Shown here: positions 8,341-16,576 of the stretch, piece after piece | Layout of the letters: each line of letters begins with the position of its first letter | Numbering within the stretch: the first letter of the stretch is position 1 | NCBI RefSeq assembly: GCF_003933745.1 | Contig: NZ_RSEB01000001.1 | Coordinates: 620,001 to 684,000, forward strand | DNA length: 64,000 bases | DNA from: Glycomyces terrestris | GTDB lineage: Bacteria; Actinomycetota; Actinomycetes; Mycobacteriales; Micromonosporaceae | Direction of reading: 5' to 3' | Translations under genes and position numbers: made by a program | The notes under the pieces: generated by a model | The model's input: the letters and a program-made list of their open reading frames with translations, nothing else | Databases searched by the model: none | What the model was told of the DNA's origin: nothing

Positions 8341-8439
8341 GCGCCCAGCATCGCTCACCCCGCCGACATCGAGCGGCCGGACGGCGCGACCCGCGTCGGC
8401 CGTCCGGCGCGGCCGCCGCTCGGCTGTGAGTCCGCGGCG

Positions 8440-8874
8440 CTAGGAGCTCGCAGTGCCAAGGGCCTCGGGTCGCAGGTTCAGCGCCTGGGTGATCGCGAGG
8501 ACGTCCTGGTACTCGCGCCAGAGGCGGACGAGGCCGTCGCGGACCTGGAGGACCGCGATGAAGGTCGCCGAGGCGGTCGTGCCGGTGGTGGTGACGGTGC
8601 CGGTGAGCTCGTACTCGACGACGAGGGTCCCGGGGTCGGCGGTCTCGCGTGTGGACAGCTCCGTGAAGCGGGTGAAGCGGATCGGGAGCGGCCTGGAGCG
8701 GTAGAACGCGAGCCAGGCGTCGCGGCCCTCGTGGCGGCGCAGACCCGGGGGCGAGAACGGGGTCTCCACCACCACGTCCTCGGCGAGGAGCTCGGCGGGG
8801 AGGAGGGTGGCGTCCTCGGGGCGCATCAGTGCTTCCTGCATGCGGCCGTAGACCTCTCGTGCGGACAGCGCCAT
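8440..8874 (-). CDS. NTF2-like / SnoaL-type protein
   Basis: 144 residues. The order of elements fits the cone-shaped NTF2 fold: helices with YGRMQEALMRP, an LAEDVVVETPFSPPG loop, GRDAWLAFYRS, and the C-terminal sheet with TFIAVLQVRDGLVRLWREYQD. Members bind small hydrophobic molecules or act as isomerases; no catalytic residues can be named. GGGAGA precedes the ATG. It is divergent from a TetR gene across 84 bases holding two related palindromes, so it is the most probable target of that repressor. Confidence 0.8.
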   Translation of the reverse strand: MALSAREVYGRMQEALMRPEDATLLPAELLAEDVVVETPFSPPGLRRHEGRDAWLAFYRSRPLPIRFTRFTELSTRETADPGTLVVEYELTGTVTTTGTTASATFIAVLQVRDGLVRLWREYQDVLAITQALNLRPEALGTASS

Positions 8875-8897
8875 GACCGGATCTCCCGAAGTAAGAT

Positions 8898-8937
8898 GAG
8901 TGGAACTCGACTTCGAATATAATGAGTGTGACTCATT
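8898..8937. promoter_or_regulatory. Two related palindromes in the divergent NTF2-like / tetR promoter
   Basis: AATGAGT-GTG-ACTCATT (8921-8937) is a perfect 17-bp palindrome. GAGT-GGA-ACTC (8898-8908) has the same GAGT-N3-ACTC core, with centres 26 bp apart. They lie between the two divergent starts, the normal layout for TetR autorepression and control of a partner gene. Confidence 0.7.
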
Positions 8938-8958
8938 TTGACAAGGGGGGACGGCTCC

Positions 8959-9537
8959 ATGGCACCAGACGGCGCGAACCGCGAGCGGCCGGTGCGGGCG
9001 GACGCCCGGCGGAACCGGGCGCGGATCCTGGAAGCGGCCGAGGCGGTGTTCGCCGAGCAGGGCGCGGCCGCCGCGACCGACGCCGTCGCCGCACGGGCCG
9101 GGGTCGCCATCGGCACCGTCTTCCGGCACTTCCCCACCAAGCCCGACCTGCTCAAGGCCGTGGTGATGGGTCTGCTGGACCACCTTGTCGCCGAAGTGGA
9201 CGCGATGGTCGAGGACCGGGACGCGGCCGGGGCCCTGTTCGACCTCGCCGCGCTCGTGATGTCGATCGGGGCCCGGAACCGGGCCGTGTTCGAGCGGCTC
9301 TCCGAGACCGGCGTCCAGGTCCGGGTGGCGGACGCGCTCGCGCGCCTCGAACCGTCGATCGCGGTCCTGCTCGACCGGGCCAAGGACGCCGGCGCCGTCC
9401 GCGGCGACCTGCTCCCCGAGGAGTTCACCGCCGTCCTCGGCGCGCTGTGCCAGGAGGCGATCGCCGCCGACTGGACCGAGCCGTTCCGCGGGCGCGTGCT
9501 GGACCTCCTGTTCGACGGCCTGCGTCCAGCGGGCTAG
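8959..9537 (+). CDS. TetR/AcrR-family repressor
   Basis: 192 residues from the ATG, which has AAGGGGGG eight bases upstream; a TTG seven codons earlier is less likely. The helix-turn-helix is in residues 15-62 (RARILEAAEAVFAEQG, then AGVAIGTVFRHFPTKPDLL). The rest is a helical ligand-binding domain of the kind found in many actinomycete repressors. It is divergent from the NTF2-like gene, with two palindromes between, so I infer repression of itself and that gene. A hairpin follows the stop. Confidence 0.85.
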   Translation: MAPDGANRERPVRADARRNRARILEAAEAVFAEQGAAAATDAVAARAGVAIGTVFRHFPTKPDLLKAVVMGLLDHLVAEVDAMVEDRDAAGALFDLAALVMSIGARNRAVFERLSETGVQVRVADALARLEPSIAVLLDRAKDAGAVRGDLLPEEFTAVLGALCQEAIAADWTEPFRGRVLDLLFDGLRPAG

Positions 9538-9547
9538 GGCGCCCGGC

Positions 9548-9573
9548 GGGCGGGCCCGGAGCCGGGCCCGCCC
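9548..9573. terminator. 12-bp hairpin after the tetR gene
   Basis: Arms 9548-9559 and 9562-9573 are exact complements with a tight loop, placed between the convergent tetR gene and the sigma-factor partner gene. Confidence 0.6.
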
Positions 9574-9584
9574 TGCCTTGCGGG

Positions 9585-10922
9585 TCAGCGGATCTCGTCG
9601 AGGACGGCGTCCAGAGCGGTGAAGTCGACCGGCGGGAGCTCGGCGCCTTCGACCGGTTCGACTCCGACGCCGATCAGCCAGCCGTCGCCCGTGCGGTATT
9701 CGAGGGCGGTGAGGCTCGGACGGTCGTCGCCGACGGTGCGGTGGACCGAGATGTCGCGTCCCGTGGTCGCGATGTCGCATGCGGCGACGGCGCACTGCGC
9801 GGCCGCGGAGGCGACCGCTTCGGGGTCCTCGCCGGGGTCCGCGATCGGCTCGGCCTGGAGGTAGATCCGGACGGCCTCGCCCGAGTCGAGTTCGGCGAGG
9901 ACGAAGGCCATGCGGGTGGACTCGCTGCCGTAGACCGGACCGCCGTACTCGGCGACGCCGGCCTCCAGGCGGACGATCTCGGCCGTGCCCGTCTCGACCG
10001 CGATGCCCGGGAGGGCGTGCTCGGCCGCGGCGGCGAGGTCGTCGGTGAGGTCGTCCCAGGCGGGCGGCTCGGCCTCGGGGGCGTCGGCGGCGGGAATGGA
10101 CGTGAGGATGTCGATGATCTCGTCGGTGGTCGGCGCGGGCCGGTCGGACTCGAAGTGCAGTGTGAAGGTGAGGGAGACGACGACGCCGTCGCGGAAGAGG
10201 TACGCGCCCACGGCCGGGTACTCGCCCCCGCCGCTCTCGGTCTCGGGGTCGAGGAACGAGGTGCGGGTGCCCTCGACCGTCAGGACCCGGCCGGCTTCGG
10301 TGTCCTCCCAGGCGCACTCGGCGTTCTCGTTGTACTCGCACTCCTCCTGCTCCAGTTGCGACTCGGCGTCGCCGCCGCCGGTCTCCAGGACGCTCCCGGT
10401 GAGGCGGGCCCAGTCCGCGCCGTCGCCGAACGCCACCGATTCGTCCAGGACGTAGCCGGTCCCCTCCACGGCGTGGAAGCCGTCGTGGTCGGGCCGGGTG
10501 GTGTAGCAGGAGCCGAGCGGTTCGGCCCCGAGTCCGGCCAGCGCGTCGAAGAGCACCCGGTTGTAGGCGGCGGCTGTGCGCAGCTGCTCGTCCGTCTGGT
10601 CTTCGGGGAGCGGGCAGTCGCCGTGGTCGCTGCGGGACCAGCGTTCGAGGAACGCCTCGTCGGCGGGGGTCGCGGGGAGGTCGTCGGGGGCGCCGCCGGC
10701 GGGGGCCGGTTCGGCGTCGTCGCGGAGCGACATCGGGATGCCCACGGCCGCACCGAGGGCGAGCACGGCGGCCGCGGCGCCGGCGACGGCGATGCCGAGC
10801 TGCCTGCGGGCCGCGCCGCGCCTGCCGAGGCGGACGATGGCGTCGGGGTCCACGCGGTCGACGTCGACCGGGCCGGAGGCGGCGCTGCCGAGCAGGCGCC
10901 GCACCTCGTCTTCGTTCATCAT
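9585..10922 (-). CDS. Membrane-anchored protein paired with a SigE-type sigma factor
   Basis: 445 residues. A short cytoplasmic N-terminus (about 1-40, MNEDEVRRLLGSAASGPVDV) is followed by one membrane helix (about 42-64) and a large acidic extracytoplasmic part with several Cys residues (SDHGDCPLP, GSCYTT, CEYNENAECAWE, AQCAVAACDI). This is the layout of the membrane partners found after SigE-family ECF sigma factor genes, and an anti-sigma-like role is a reasonable guess, but no known anti-sigma domain is visible. The start overlaps the sigma-factor stop in ATGATGA, so the pair is translationally coupled. Two adjacent ATGs are possible starts. Confidence 0.75.
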   Translation of the reverse strand: MMNEDEVRRLLGSAASGPVDVDRVDPDAIVRLGRRGAARRQLGIAVAGAAAAVLALGAAVGIPMSLRDDAEPAPAGGAPDDLPATPADEAFLERWSRSDHGDCPLPEDQTDEQLRTAAAYNRVLFDALAGLGAEPLGSCYTTRPDHDGFHAVEGTGYVLDESVAFGDGADWARLTGSVLETGGGDAESQLEQEECEYNENAECAWEDTEAGRVLTVEGTRTSFLDPETESGGGEYPAVGAYLFRDGVVVSLTFTLHFESDRPAPTTDEIIDILTSIPAADAPEAEPPAWDDLTDDLAAAAEHALPGIAVETGTAEIVRLEAGVAEYGGPVYGSESTRMAFVLAELDSGEAVRIYLQAEPIADPGEDPEAVASAAAQCAVAACDIATTGRDISVHRTVGDDRPSLTALEYRTGDGWLIGVGVEPVEGAELPPVDFTALDAVLDEIR

Positions 10923-11428
10923 CTGCTCCCTTGGTCGGCGAGAATGGAGGCGGCGTAGTGGTCGCGCAGGGTCTTCAGGCCCCGCGAGGTGTTGCTCTTG
11001 ACGGTGCCGGCGCTGCACCGCAGGATGCGGGCGGTCTCCTCGACCGACCGGTCCTCCCAGAACCGGAGGACGAGCGTGCCCCGCTGCTTGAGCGGCAGCC
11101 GGGCGAGGAGGGCGGCGGCCTCGGCCTGGCCGCCGTCCCCCCTGGCCGGCTCGGCGGGCCGGTCGGGCGGGTCGGCGTAGGCGTTCTCGCGGCGGAACCA
11201 GCCGCGGCGGGTCTGGTCGATGATGGCGTTCGCGAGGATGCGCCGCGTGTACGCGTCGACGGTCTCGCGCCGGGCCCGGTTCCACGCGCCGTACAGCTTC
11301 ACCAGCGCGGTCTGGACGGCGTCCTCGGCGTGGTGCCAGTCGCCGCAGGTGAGGTACGCCGTTCGGAGCAGGGCCGCGCGGTGGTTCTCGACGTAGTCGC
11401 GGAACTCGCGCTCGGATTCGGGGGTCAT
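10919..11428 (-). CDS. SigE-family ECF RNA polymerase sigma factor
   Basis: 169 residues, the usual size. Region 2 runs from about 8 to 75 (FRDYVENHRAALLRTAYLTCGD, HHAEDAVQTALVKLY, then DAYTRRILANAIIDQTRR), and region 4 from about 110 to 160 (ARLPLKQRGTLVLRFWEDRS, then ILRCSAGTVKSNTSRGLKTLR). These match the actinomycete SigE-type group, which directs RNA polymerase to a small stress or envelope regulon. The ATG has AAAGG upstream. The next gene overlaps the stop codon and encodes a membrane-anchored partner likely to control this factor. Confidence 0.9.
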   Translation of the reverse strand: MTPESEREFRDYVENHRAALLRTAYLTCGDWHHAEDAVQTALVKLYGAWNRARRETVDAYTRRILANAIIDQTRRGWFRRENAYADPPDRPAEPARGDGGQAEAAALLARLPLKQRGTLVLRFWEDRSVEETARILRCSAGTVKSNTSRGLKTLRDHYAASILADQGSR

Positions 11429-11499
11429 GGGTCGCCTTTCGTCGCGTCCGACGCCGTTTCTACGGAACGGGCGCTCCCCGGGGTTGCATGCGATCCGGT

Positions 11500-12345
11500 T
11501 CAGGCCCGGGACGCGGCCGCCTCGGCGCGCAGCAGCGGGGCGAACGAGGCCGCGTGGTCGTGGCCGCAGGCGCAGGAGCGCCGGGTCTCGGCGAGGAAGG
11601 CGCGCGGCGGGAGGCCGGTGAGGCGCACGCATTCGCGGGTGAGGTGGGGCTGGTCGGCGTAGCCGGCGCGGAGCGCGAGGTCCGCGATGCCGTCGCCGGT
11701 GGGCTTGCGGCCCTGGGCGATCGAGCGCTGCACGAGGGCGAGGAGGCCCTGGAAGCGCAGCAGCCGGTGCAGGGTCTTGGGGGCGAGGCCGACGGCGGCC
11801 CGGAAGCGGCGGCGCAGCTGCGTCTCCGAGAGGTGGAGCGAGGCGCGCAGGGAGGTCACATCGGTTGCGCGCCACGGCATGAGGCCTCGCACGGCCTGGG
11901 AGACGAGCGGATCGGGACCGGCGGCGTGGGCGAGGACGTGGCGTCGCATGGCGGCCAGCGCGGCTCGCGGGTCGGCCGCGTCGGCGAGCGGGGCGGTCGC
12001 GGGCCACACGTCGGCGGCGTCGATCGCGAGACCGGTCAGGTCCGAGGCGGGTCGCCTCGCGACCGCGGCGAAGGCGCCCGGGTGGAACCGCATGCCGACG
12101 ACGACCGCGCCGGGGGCGAGGACGTGGGCGAGGGGCGCGGTGAGCGGGCCGACGACCCGCGGGGGCGAGCCGAGTTCGCAGACGAGTTCGGCGGCGCCGT
12201 TGGGGATGCGCCGGTGGAGGTACGGGGCGGCGTCGGGCGCGACCTGCTGGACCCAGACGGCGGAGACGAGGCCGCGCAGCGCCGGGTCGGGCGGGCGCTC
12301 GGTGTGGCTCTGCCCGCCCGCGGGCGGCGCGGGGAACCGGGTCAT
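11500..12345 (-). CDS. AraC-family transcriptional regulator
   Basis: 281 residues. The N-terminal half is the same sensing domain as in the AraC gene at 7507-8340 (RRIPNGAAELVCELG, then VVVGMRFHPGAFAAVAR). The C-terminal double helix-turn-helix includes LHLSETQLRRRFRAAVGLAPK, then YADQPHLTRECVRLTGLPPRAFL. A CACGHDH cluster near the C-terminus could bind metal or sense redox state; this is a guess. It is divergent from a methyltransferase/DHFR-like pair, with 114 bases between the starts, so it probably controls that operon. Confidence 0.87.
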   Translation of the reverse strand: MTRFPAPPAGGQSHTERPPDPALRGLVSAVWVQQVAPDAAPYLHRRIPNGAAELVCELGSPPRVVGPLTAPLAHVLAPGAVVVGMRFHPGAFAAVARRPASDLTGLAIDAADVWPATAPLADAADPRAALAAMRRHVLAHAAGPDPLVSQAVRGLMPWRATDVTSLRASLHLSETQLRRRFRAAVGLAPKTLHRLLRFQGLLALVQRSIAQGRKPTGDGIADLALRAGYADQPHLTRECVRLTGLPPRAFLAETRRSCACGHDHAASFAPLLRAEAAASRA

Positions 12346-12459
12346 GGGTCCAGTATGGCGCGGGGACGGCCGCGGAAGGACGCCCGGTTCGTTCAAGATC
12401 GGGCCGCGGGTGCGGCCATAGGCTGCGTTCATGTCGGATCTCATCTGCCGGGTCGCCCG

Positions 12460-13263
12460 GTGAGCGCGTCGGTCCAGGGCGAGCTCTGGAGCAGTCACCC
12501 GCGGGCCTGGGCCGAGACGGCCGAGGGCCGCATCCGGCCGCTGTACGAGCACGTGCTCGACCGGTGCCCGGCGCGGCCGGGGCTGCGGCTCCTGGACGCC
12601 GGCTGCGGGTCGGGCCTGTTCGCGGAACTGGCCGCGCGCCGCGGCGCCGAGGTGGTGGGGCTGGACGCGGCGGCGGGGCTCGTCGAGTACGCGCGCGGAC
12701 GGCGGACCGCGGCCCGGTTCACCGTGGGCGATATCGAGCGCCTGCCGTTCCCGGACCGCGCGTTCGACGTCGTGACCGCGTTCAACTCCGTGCTGTACGC
12801 CGACGACCCGCGCCGCGCGCTCGCCGAGATCGCGCGCGTGACCGGGCCGGGGGGCCGCGCGGTGGTCACCGTGGGCGCCGGGCCCGAGCAGGCCGCGAGC
12901 GCGGCCGTGATCAACCCGCTCGCCGCCCGCGGCGACGTGCCCGGCCCCGGCGGGCTCGACCTGGCGGACACCGCGGCGGTCCGTGCAGTGCTGCTCGACG
13001 CCGGGTTCGCTTCCGTCGCGGCGGAGGACGTCGCGTTCGACGTCCGGTTCGCGAACGCGGACGAGGCGGTCGCCGCCCAGCTCCCGGCCGGACCGGTGGC
13101 GGCCGCGGTGCGGCGCTCCGGCCGCGCCGCGGTGGAGTCGGCGCTGCGGGCGTTCTTCGCGCCGCGCACGGGACCCGACGGGACGGTCCGCATGGGACTG
13201 GTCTTCCGCTTGCACCTCGCCGGGCGAGGTGCCACTGCTGAGGAAACGGATGGAATGCCATGA
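12460..13263 (+). CDS. Class I SAM-dependent methyltransferase
   Basis: 267 residues. SAM-binding motif I is LLDAGCGSGLFAELA at about residue 44, followed by the acidic end of strand 2 (VVGLDAA), motif II GDIERLPFPDRAFDVVTAFN and motif III VTGPGGRAVV: a Methyltransf_11-type core with a variable C-terminal half that should bind the substrate. The substrate is unknown. The GTG start is chosen as the last start before the conserved region; its ribosome site is weak. Its stop overlaps the start of the next gene by four bases (ATGA), so the two proteins are made together. Confidence 0.85.
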   Translation: MSASVQGELWSSHPRAWAETAEGRIRPLYEHVLDRCPARPGLRLLDAGCGSGLFAELAARRGAEVVGLDAAAGLVEYARGRRTAARFTVGDIERLPFPDRAFDVVTAFNSVLYADDPRRALAEIARVTGPGGRAVVTVGAGPEQAASAAVINPLAARGDVPGPGGLDLADTAAVRAVLLDAGFASVAAEDVAFDVRFANADEAVAAQLPAGPVAAAVRRSGRAAVESALRAFFAPRTGPDGTVRMGLVFRLHLAGRGATAEETDGMP

Positions 13264-13862
13264 AACTCACGACATACACGCAGGTCACGGTCGACGGCGT
13301 GGTCCAGGGGAACGGCGGTCGCGGCGAGAACCGCAGCGGCGGTTTCGACCGCGGCGGCTGGGCCATCGCGCCGTTCGACGACGAGGCGATGGAGATGGTC
13401 GACCGGACGTACCGGAGCGCGGACGCGTTCCTGTTCGGGCGGCGGACCTACGACCTCTTCGCCCGCTACTGGGGCGTGATGGAACCGGGCCGCAGCCCGA
13501 TCGCCGACGCCTTGAACGCGCGGCCGAAGTACGTCGCCTCGACCACGCTCGCGGCGCCCCGGTGGGCGGGCACGACCGTCCTCTCAGGAGACGTCGCGGC
13601 CGCCGTGCGGGAGCTGAAGTCCGCGCCCGGCGGGGAGCTCCAGGTGCACGGCAGCGGCACCTTCGTCCGCTGGCTGCTCGCCCACGGGCTGGTCGACGAG
13701 TTGACGCTGCTGGTCTGCCCCGTGATCGTCGGCCAGGGGACGCGCCTGTTCCCCGAGGACGGGCCGGACCTCGCGCTCGACCTGGTCGAGTCGCGCTCGT
13801 TCCCGAAGGGCATCGTGGCCCAGACCTACCGGCCGGCCGGGCGCCCGGTGTACGCGGACTGA
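13260..13862 (+). CDS. DHFR-like reductase (RibD C-terminal family)
   Basis: 200 residues. N-terminal TYTQVTVDGVVQGNGG is the family's first strand and loop; AFLFGRRTYDLFARYW, GELQVHGSGTFVRWLLAHGLVDE and CPVIVGQGTRLFPE follow in the usual order. It is a NADPH-binding DHFR/RibD-like protein, a paralogue in family terms of the one at 6862-7440 though not closely similar. It starts inside the methyltransferase stop codon, and the pair probably answers to the divergent AraC regulator. A 16-bp hairpin follows the stop. Confidence 0.87.
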   Translation: MKLTTYTQVTVDGVVQGNGGRGENRSGGFDRGGWAIAPFDDEAMEMVDRTYRSADAFLFGRRTYDLFARYWGVMEPGRSPIADALNARPKYVASTTLAAPRWAGTTVLSGDVAAAVRELKSAPGGELQVHGSGTFVRWLLAHGLVDELTLLVCPVIVGQGTRLFPEDGPDLALDLVESRSFPKGIVAQTYRPAGRPVYAD

Positions 13863-13863
13863 T

Positions 13864-13897
13864 CCCCGGCCGCGCGGCGGACGCCGCGCGGCCGGGG
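13864..13897. terminator. 16-bp hairpin between convergent operons
   Basis: Arms CCCCGGCCGCGCGGCG (13864-13879) and its exact complement (13882-13897). It lies between the DHFR-like gene and the CNNM gene pair, and can end transcription from both sides. Confidence 0.7.
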
Positions 13898-13901
13898 CCG
13901 T

Positions 13902-14930
13902 TCAGGCGCTGGCGGCGTCCTGGACTTCGCCGATCAGCTCTTCGATGATGTCCTCGAGGAAGAGGACGCCGGTGACGGTGCCGCCCGCGGCCGCGACCAG
14001 GGCGACGTGCGCGTTCCGGGAGCGGATCTGGGCGAGGGCGTCCTCGAGTTCGGCGGCGGCCTCGACGGTCGGGAGGTCGCGGAGGCGGTCCGCGGGGATC
14101 GGCTCGTCGAGGTCGGTGAGGTCGAGGACGTCCTTGAGGTGCAGGTAGGCGTGCGGGGCCTCGCCGTTGCGGACGACGTACCGGGAGTACCCGGAGGCCG
14201 AGACCGCCTCCTGCACCTGGCGGGGCGTCGGGTCGGCGGGGAGGAGGACGAGGTCCTTCATGGGGACCTCGACGTCGGCGACGGTCTTCTCGGTGAACTC
14301 GAAGGCCGCGGTGAGCGTGCCGGAGTCGTCCACGAGGGTGCCTTCGCGCTGGGACTCCTCGACGATGGTCGCGACCTCGTCGATCGTGTAGGCGCTCTGG
14401 GCCTCGTCCTTGGGCTCGATCCGGAACAGGCGCAGGATCGCGTTCGCGACCCAGTTCAGGGCCCAGATCAGGGGTCGCACGAGGCGGGAGACGAAGACGA
14501 GCGGGGGCGCGAGGATGAGCGCGGCCCGGTCGGGGACGGAGAACGCGATGTTCTTCGGGATCATCTCGCCGAACACGACGTGGAGGAACGTCACCAGCAG
14601 CAGCGCCACCGCGAACGCGACGCCCGTGACGGCGGTCGGCGAGAGGCCGGTCCAGCCGAGCGGGTATTCGAGGAGGTGGTGGATGGCCGGTTCGGAGACG
14701 TTCAGGATGACCAGGGAGCAGACGGTGATGCCGAGCTGGCTGGTGGCGAGCATGAGCGTCGCGTGCTCCATGGCCCACAGGGTGGTCCGGGCCGCGCGGG
14801 AGCCGGCGGCGGCGCGCGGCTCGATCTGGGAGCGGCGGGCCGAGATGACGGCGAACTCCGCGCCCACGAAGAAGGCGTTGGCGACCAGGAGGACCACCAG
14901 CCAGATCAGTCCGGGAAGGTATTCGCTCAT
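13902..14930 (-). CDS. CNNM/CorC-type membrane protein with CBS domains
   Basis: 342 residues. An N-terminal CNNM transmembrane domain of about 190 residues (LIWLVVLLVANAFFVGAEFAVIS, EHATLMLATSQLGITVCSL, VVFGEMIPKNIAFS) is followed by a CBS pair (about 205-330: EVPMKDLVLLPADP, HVALVAAAGGTVTGVLFLEDI). There is no C-terminal CorC_HlyC domain, unlike the upstream paralogue. The family moves or senses divalent cations, mostly Mg2+ efflux; older annotations as haemolysin are misleading. The ATG overlaps the upstream stop by four bases, so the two probably act together, perhaps as a heterodimer. Confidence 0.9.
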   Translation of the reverse strand: MSEYLPGLIWLVVLLVANAFFVGAEFAVISARRSQIEPRAAAGSRAARTTLWAMEHATLMLATSQLGITVCSLVILNVSEPAIHHLLEYPLGWTGLSPTAVTGVAFAVALLLVTFLHVVFGEMIPKNIAFSVPDRAALILAPPLVFVSRLVRPLIWALNWVANAILRLFRIEPKDEAQSAYTIDEVATIVEESQREGTLVDDSGTLTAAFEFTEKTVADVEVPMKDLVLLPADPTPRQVQEAVSASGYSRYVVRNGEAPHAYLHLKDVLDLTDLDEPIPADRLRDLPTVEAAAELEDALAQIRSRNAHVALVAAAGGTVTGVLFLEDIIEELIGEVQDAASA

Positions 14931-16294
14931 CGGTCGGTCTCCTGCTCGAACGTCTCCATGATGCGCTCGCGAGTCCCGCCGAAGGCCGGGTCGGTGGCCG
15001 GGTCGTCGGGCAGGTAGCGGAGCCGGTCGATGCGCGAGCCGGTGAGGCGGTCCACGCGCAGGAGGCCGCGGTCGAGGCGGATCTCCTCTCCCAGTTCGGG
15101 AATGCGCTCGAGCGTGTCGAGGACGTAGCCGGCGACGGTCTCGTAGTCCTCGCCTTCGGGGATGCGCACGCCCGCGCGCTCCCACAGCTCGTCGGGGCGG
15201 AGCGAGCCGGCGAGCACGATCGAGTCGGCGTGCTTGACGACGAGGTTCTGGCGGCGGTCGTGCTCGTCGTGGACTTCGCCGAGGAGCTCCTCGACGAGGT
15301 CTTCGAGCGTGACGATGCCGGCGGTGCCGCCGTACTCGTCGACGACGACCGCGATCTGGAAGCCGCGCCCGCGCAGCGTGCCCAGGAGCGAGCCGACGCC
15401 GGCGGTCTCGGGGACCTTGAGCGGCTCGGACATGAACTCGGTGACGGGGACGGCGCCGCGGCGGCCGGGCTCGATCCCGTACGCGGTCTTGACGTGGGCG
15501 ACGCCGATGACGTCGTCGACGTCCTCGCCGAGGACGGGGAAGCGCGAGTGCCCGGTGCGGGCGGCCTCGGCGATCACGTCGGCGGCGGTCGCGGTGCCGT
15601 CGAGGGTCACCGCGTTCACGCGCGGGGTCATGACCTCGCCGGCGGTGTGGGTGGAGAAGGTGAGCGTGCGGTGGAGCATCGCCGCCTCGTCGCGGTCGAG
15701 CGCGCCCTCGGTGGCCGAGCGGCGGATGAGGAAGCTCAGCTCCTCGGCGCTGCGCGCCCCCGACAGCTCTTCCTTCGGCTCGATGCCCATCGCGCGGATG
15801 GTGCGGTTCGCGGTGCCGTTGAACAGCAGCACGATCGGCTTGAAGACGTACGTGAACCCGATCTGGAACGGGACCACGAGCTTCGCGGTGGCGAGCGGGA
15901 CGGCCAGCGCGAAGTTCTTGGGCGCGAGCTCGCCGAGGATCATCGAGAACAGGGTCGCGAGCGCGACGCCGATGACCGCGCCGATCGGGCTGACCGCGGA
16001 CGCGGCGACGCCGAGCCCGAGGAGCGGTTCGCGCAGGAGCGAGGAGATGGCCGGCTCGAACGTGTAGCCGGCGAGGAGGGTGGTGAGGGTGATGCCCAGC
16101 TGCGCGCTGGAGAGGTGCGTGGAGGTGACCTTCAGCGCCTTGATGGTGGGCCCGAGGCCCTTCTCGCCGCGCGCTTGACGGCGCTCCAGTTCGGCCCGGT
16201 CGAGGTTGACGAGGGCGAACTCGGAGGCGACGAACAGTCCGGTACCGATCGTGAGTACGACACCCGCGAGGATGCCCCAGACTTCGGTGCTCAA
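14927..16294 (-). CDS. CNNM/CorC-type membrane protein with CBS and CorC domains
   Basis: 455 residues. Domains in order: CNNM transmembrane domain (about 1-200, GLFVASEFALVNLDRAELERR, SAQLGITLTTLLAGYTFEPA, ILGELAPKNFALA), CBS pair (about 215-345, VMTPRVNAVTLDG, VVVDEYGGTAGIVTLEDLVEE), and a C-terminal CorC_HlyC domain (about 360-440, ETVAGYVLDTLERIPELGEE). Predicted divalent-cation, probably Mg2+, transport or regulation. The start is TTG with GAGGTGAG five bases upstream; no in-frame ATG or GTG is better placed. First gene of the pair. Confidence 0.9.
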   Translation of the reverse strand: MSTEVWGILAGVVLTIGTGLFVASEFALVNLDRAELERRQARGEKGLGPTIKALKVTSTHLSSAQLGITLTTLLAGYTFEPAISSLLREPLLGLGVAASAVSPIGAVIGVALATLFSMILGELAPKNFALAVPLATAKLVVPFQIGFTYVFKPIVLLFNGTANRTIRAMGIEPKEELSGARSAEELSFLIRRSATEGALDRDEAAMLHRTLTFSTHTAGEVMTPRVNAVTLDGTATAADVIAEAARTGHSRFPVLGEDVDDVIGVAHVKTAYGIEPGRRGAVPVTEFMSEPLKVPETAGVGSLLGTLRGRGFQIAVVVDEYGGTAGIVTLEDLVEELLGEVHDEHDRRQNLVVKHADSIVLAGSLRPDELWERAGVRIPEGEDYETVAGYVLDTLERIPELGEEIRLDRGLLRVDRLTGSRIDRLRYLPDDPATDPAFGGTRERIMETFEQETDR

Positions 16295-16432
16295 CGCTCA
16301 CCTCGCTGCGGGGCCGCCGGGGCCGGCGGCCGTCGAGTCGAGGTGAGCCAGGGTTTATGGCTGGGTGAATCGTCCATGCCGACGAGGATAGCGGTGCCCG
16401 GGCGCGTTTTGCAGGGTGTCGGCGACCGGATC

Positions 16433-16443
16433 ACACGCCGTGT
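16433..16443 (+). promoter_or_regulatory. Small palindrome in the 282-base control region of the mannosidase gene
   Basis: ACACGCCGTGT is an odd palindrome lying 134 bases before the GH38 start. The region 16295-16576 must hold the divergent promoters of the CNNM pair and the mannosidase; TTAGACT near 16489 could be a -10. I see no terminator or riboswitch. Weak evidence. Confidence 0.25.
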
Positions 16444-16576
16444 CGGATTCTGCCCGGTCTCGACCGTTTCGCGGACCGGGGCGGAGGGCTTAGACTCGCA
16501 TCGGCCGCGGGCGCACCGGTCCGGGGCCGGCCCGGCACGCGAATGCTCGTTCCCGTTCTCCACCAAGGAGTCTCAA

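Noticed and set aside
11488-12459. Apparent N-terminal extension of the methyltransferase
   Set aside because: It lies antisense to the AraC gene with a low-complexity translation. The GTG at 12460 starts a protein of normal length.
13902-16294. Haemolysin annotation for the CNNM pair
   Set aside because: The family name comes from an old misassignment; the domains are those of divalent-cation transporters.
15230-16576. Apparent 449-residue N-terminal extension of the alpha-mannosidase
   Set aside because: It reads antisense through the CNNM gene and a non-coding gap. TTG at 16577 with AAGGAG is the better start, and GH38 proteins begin there.
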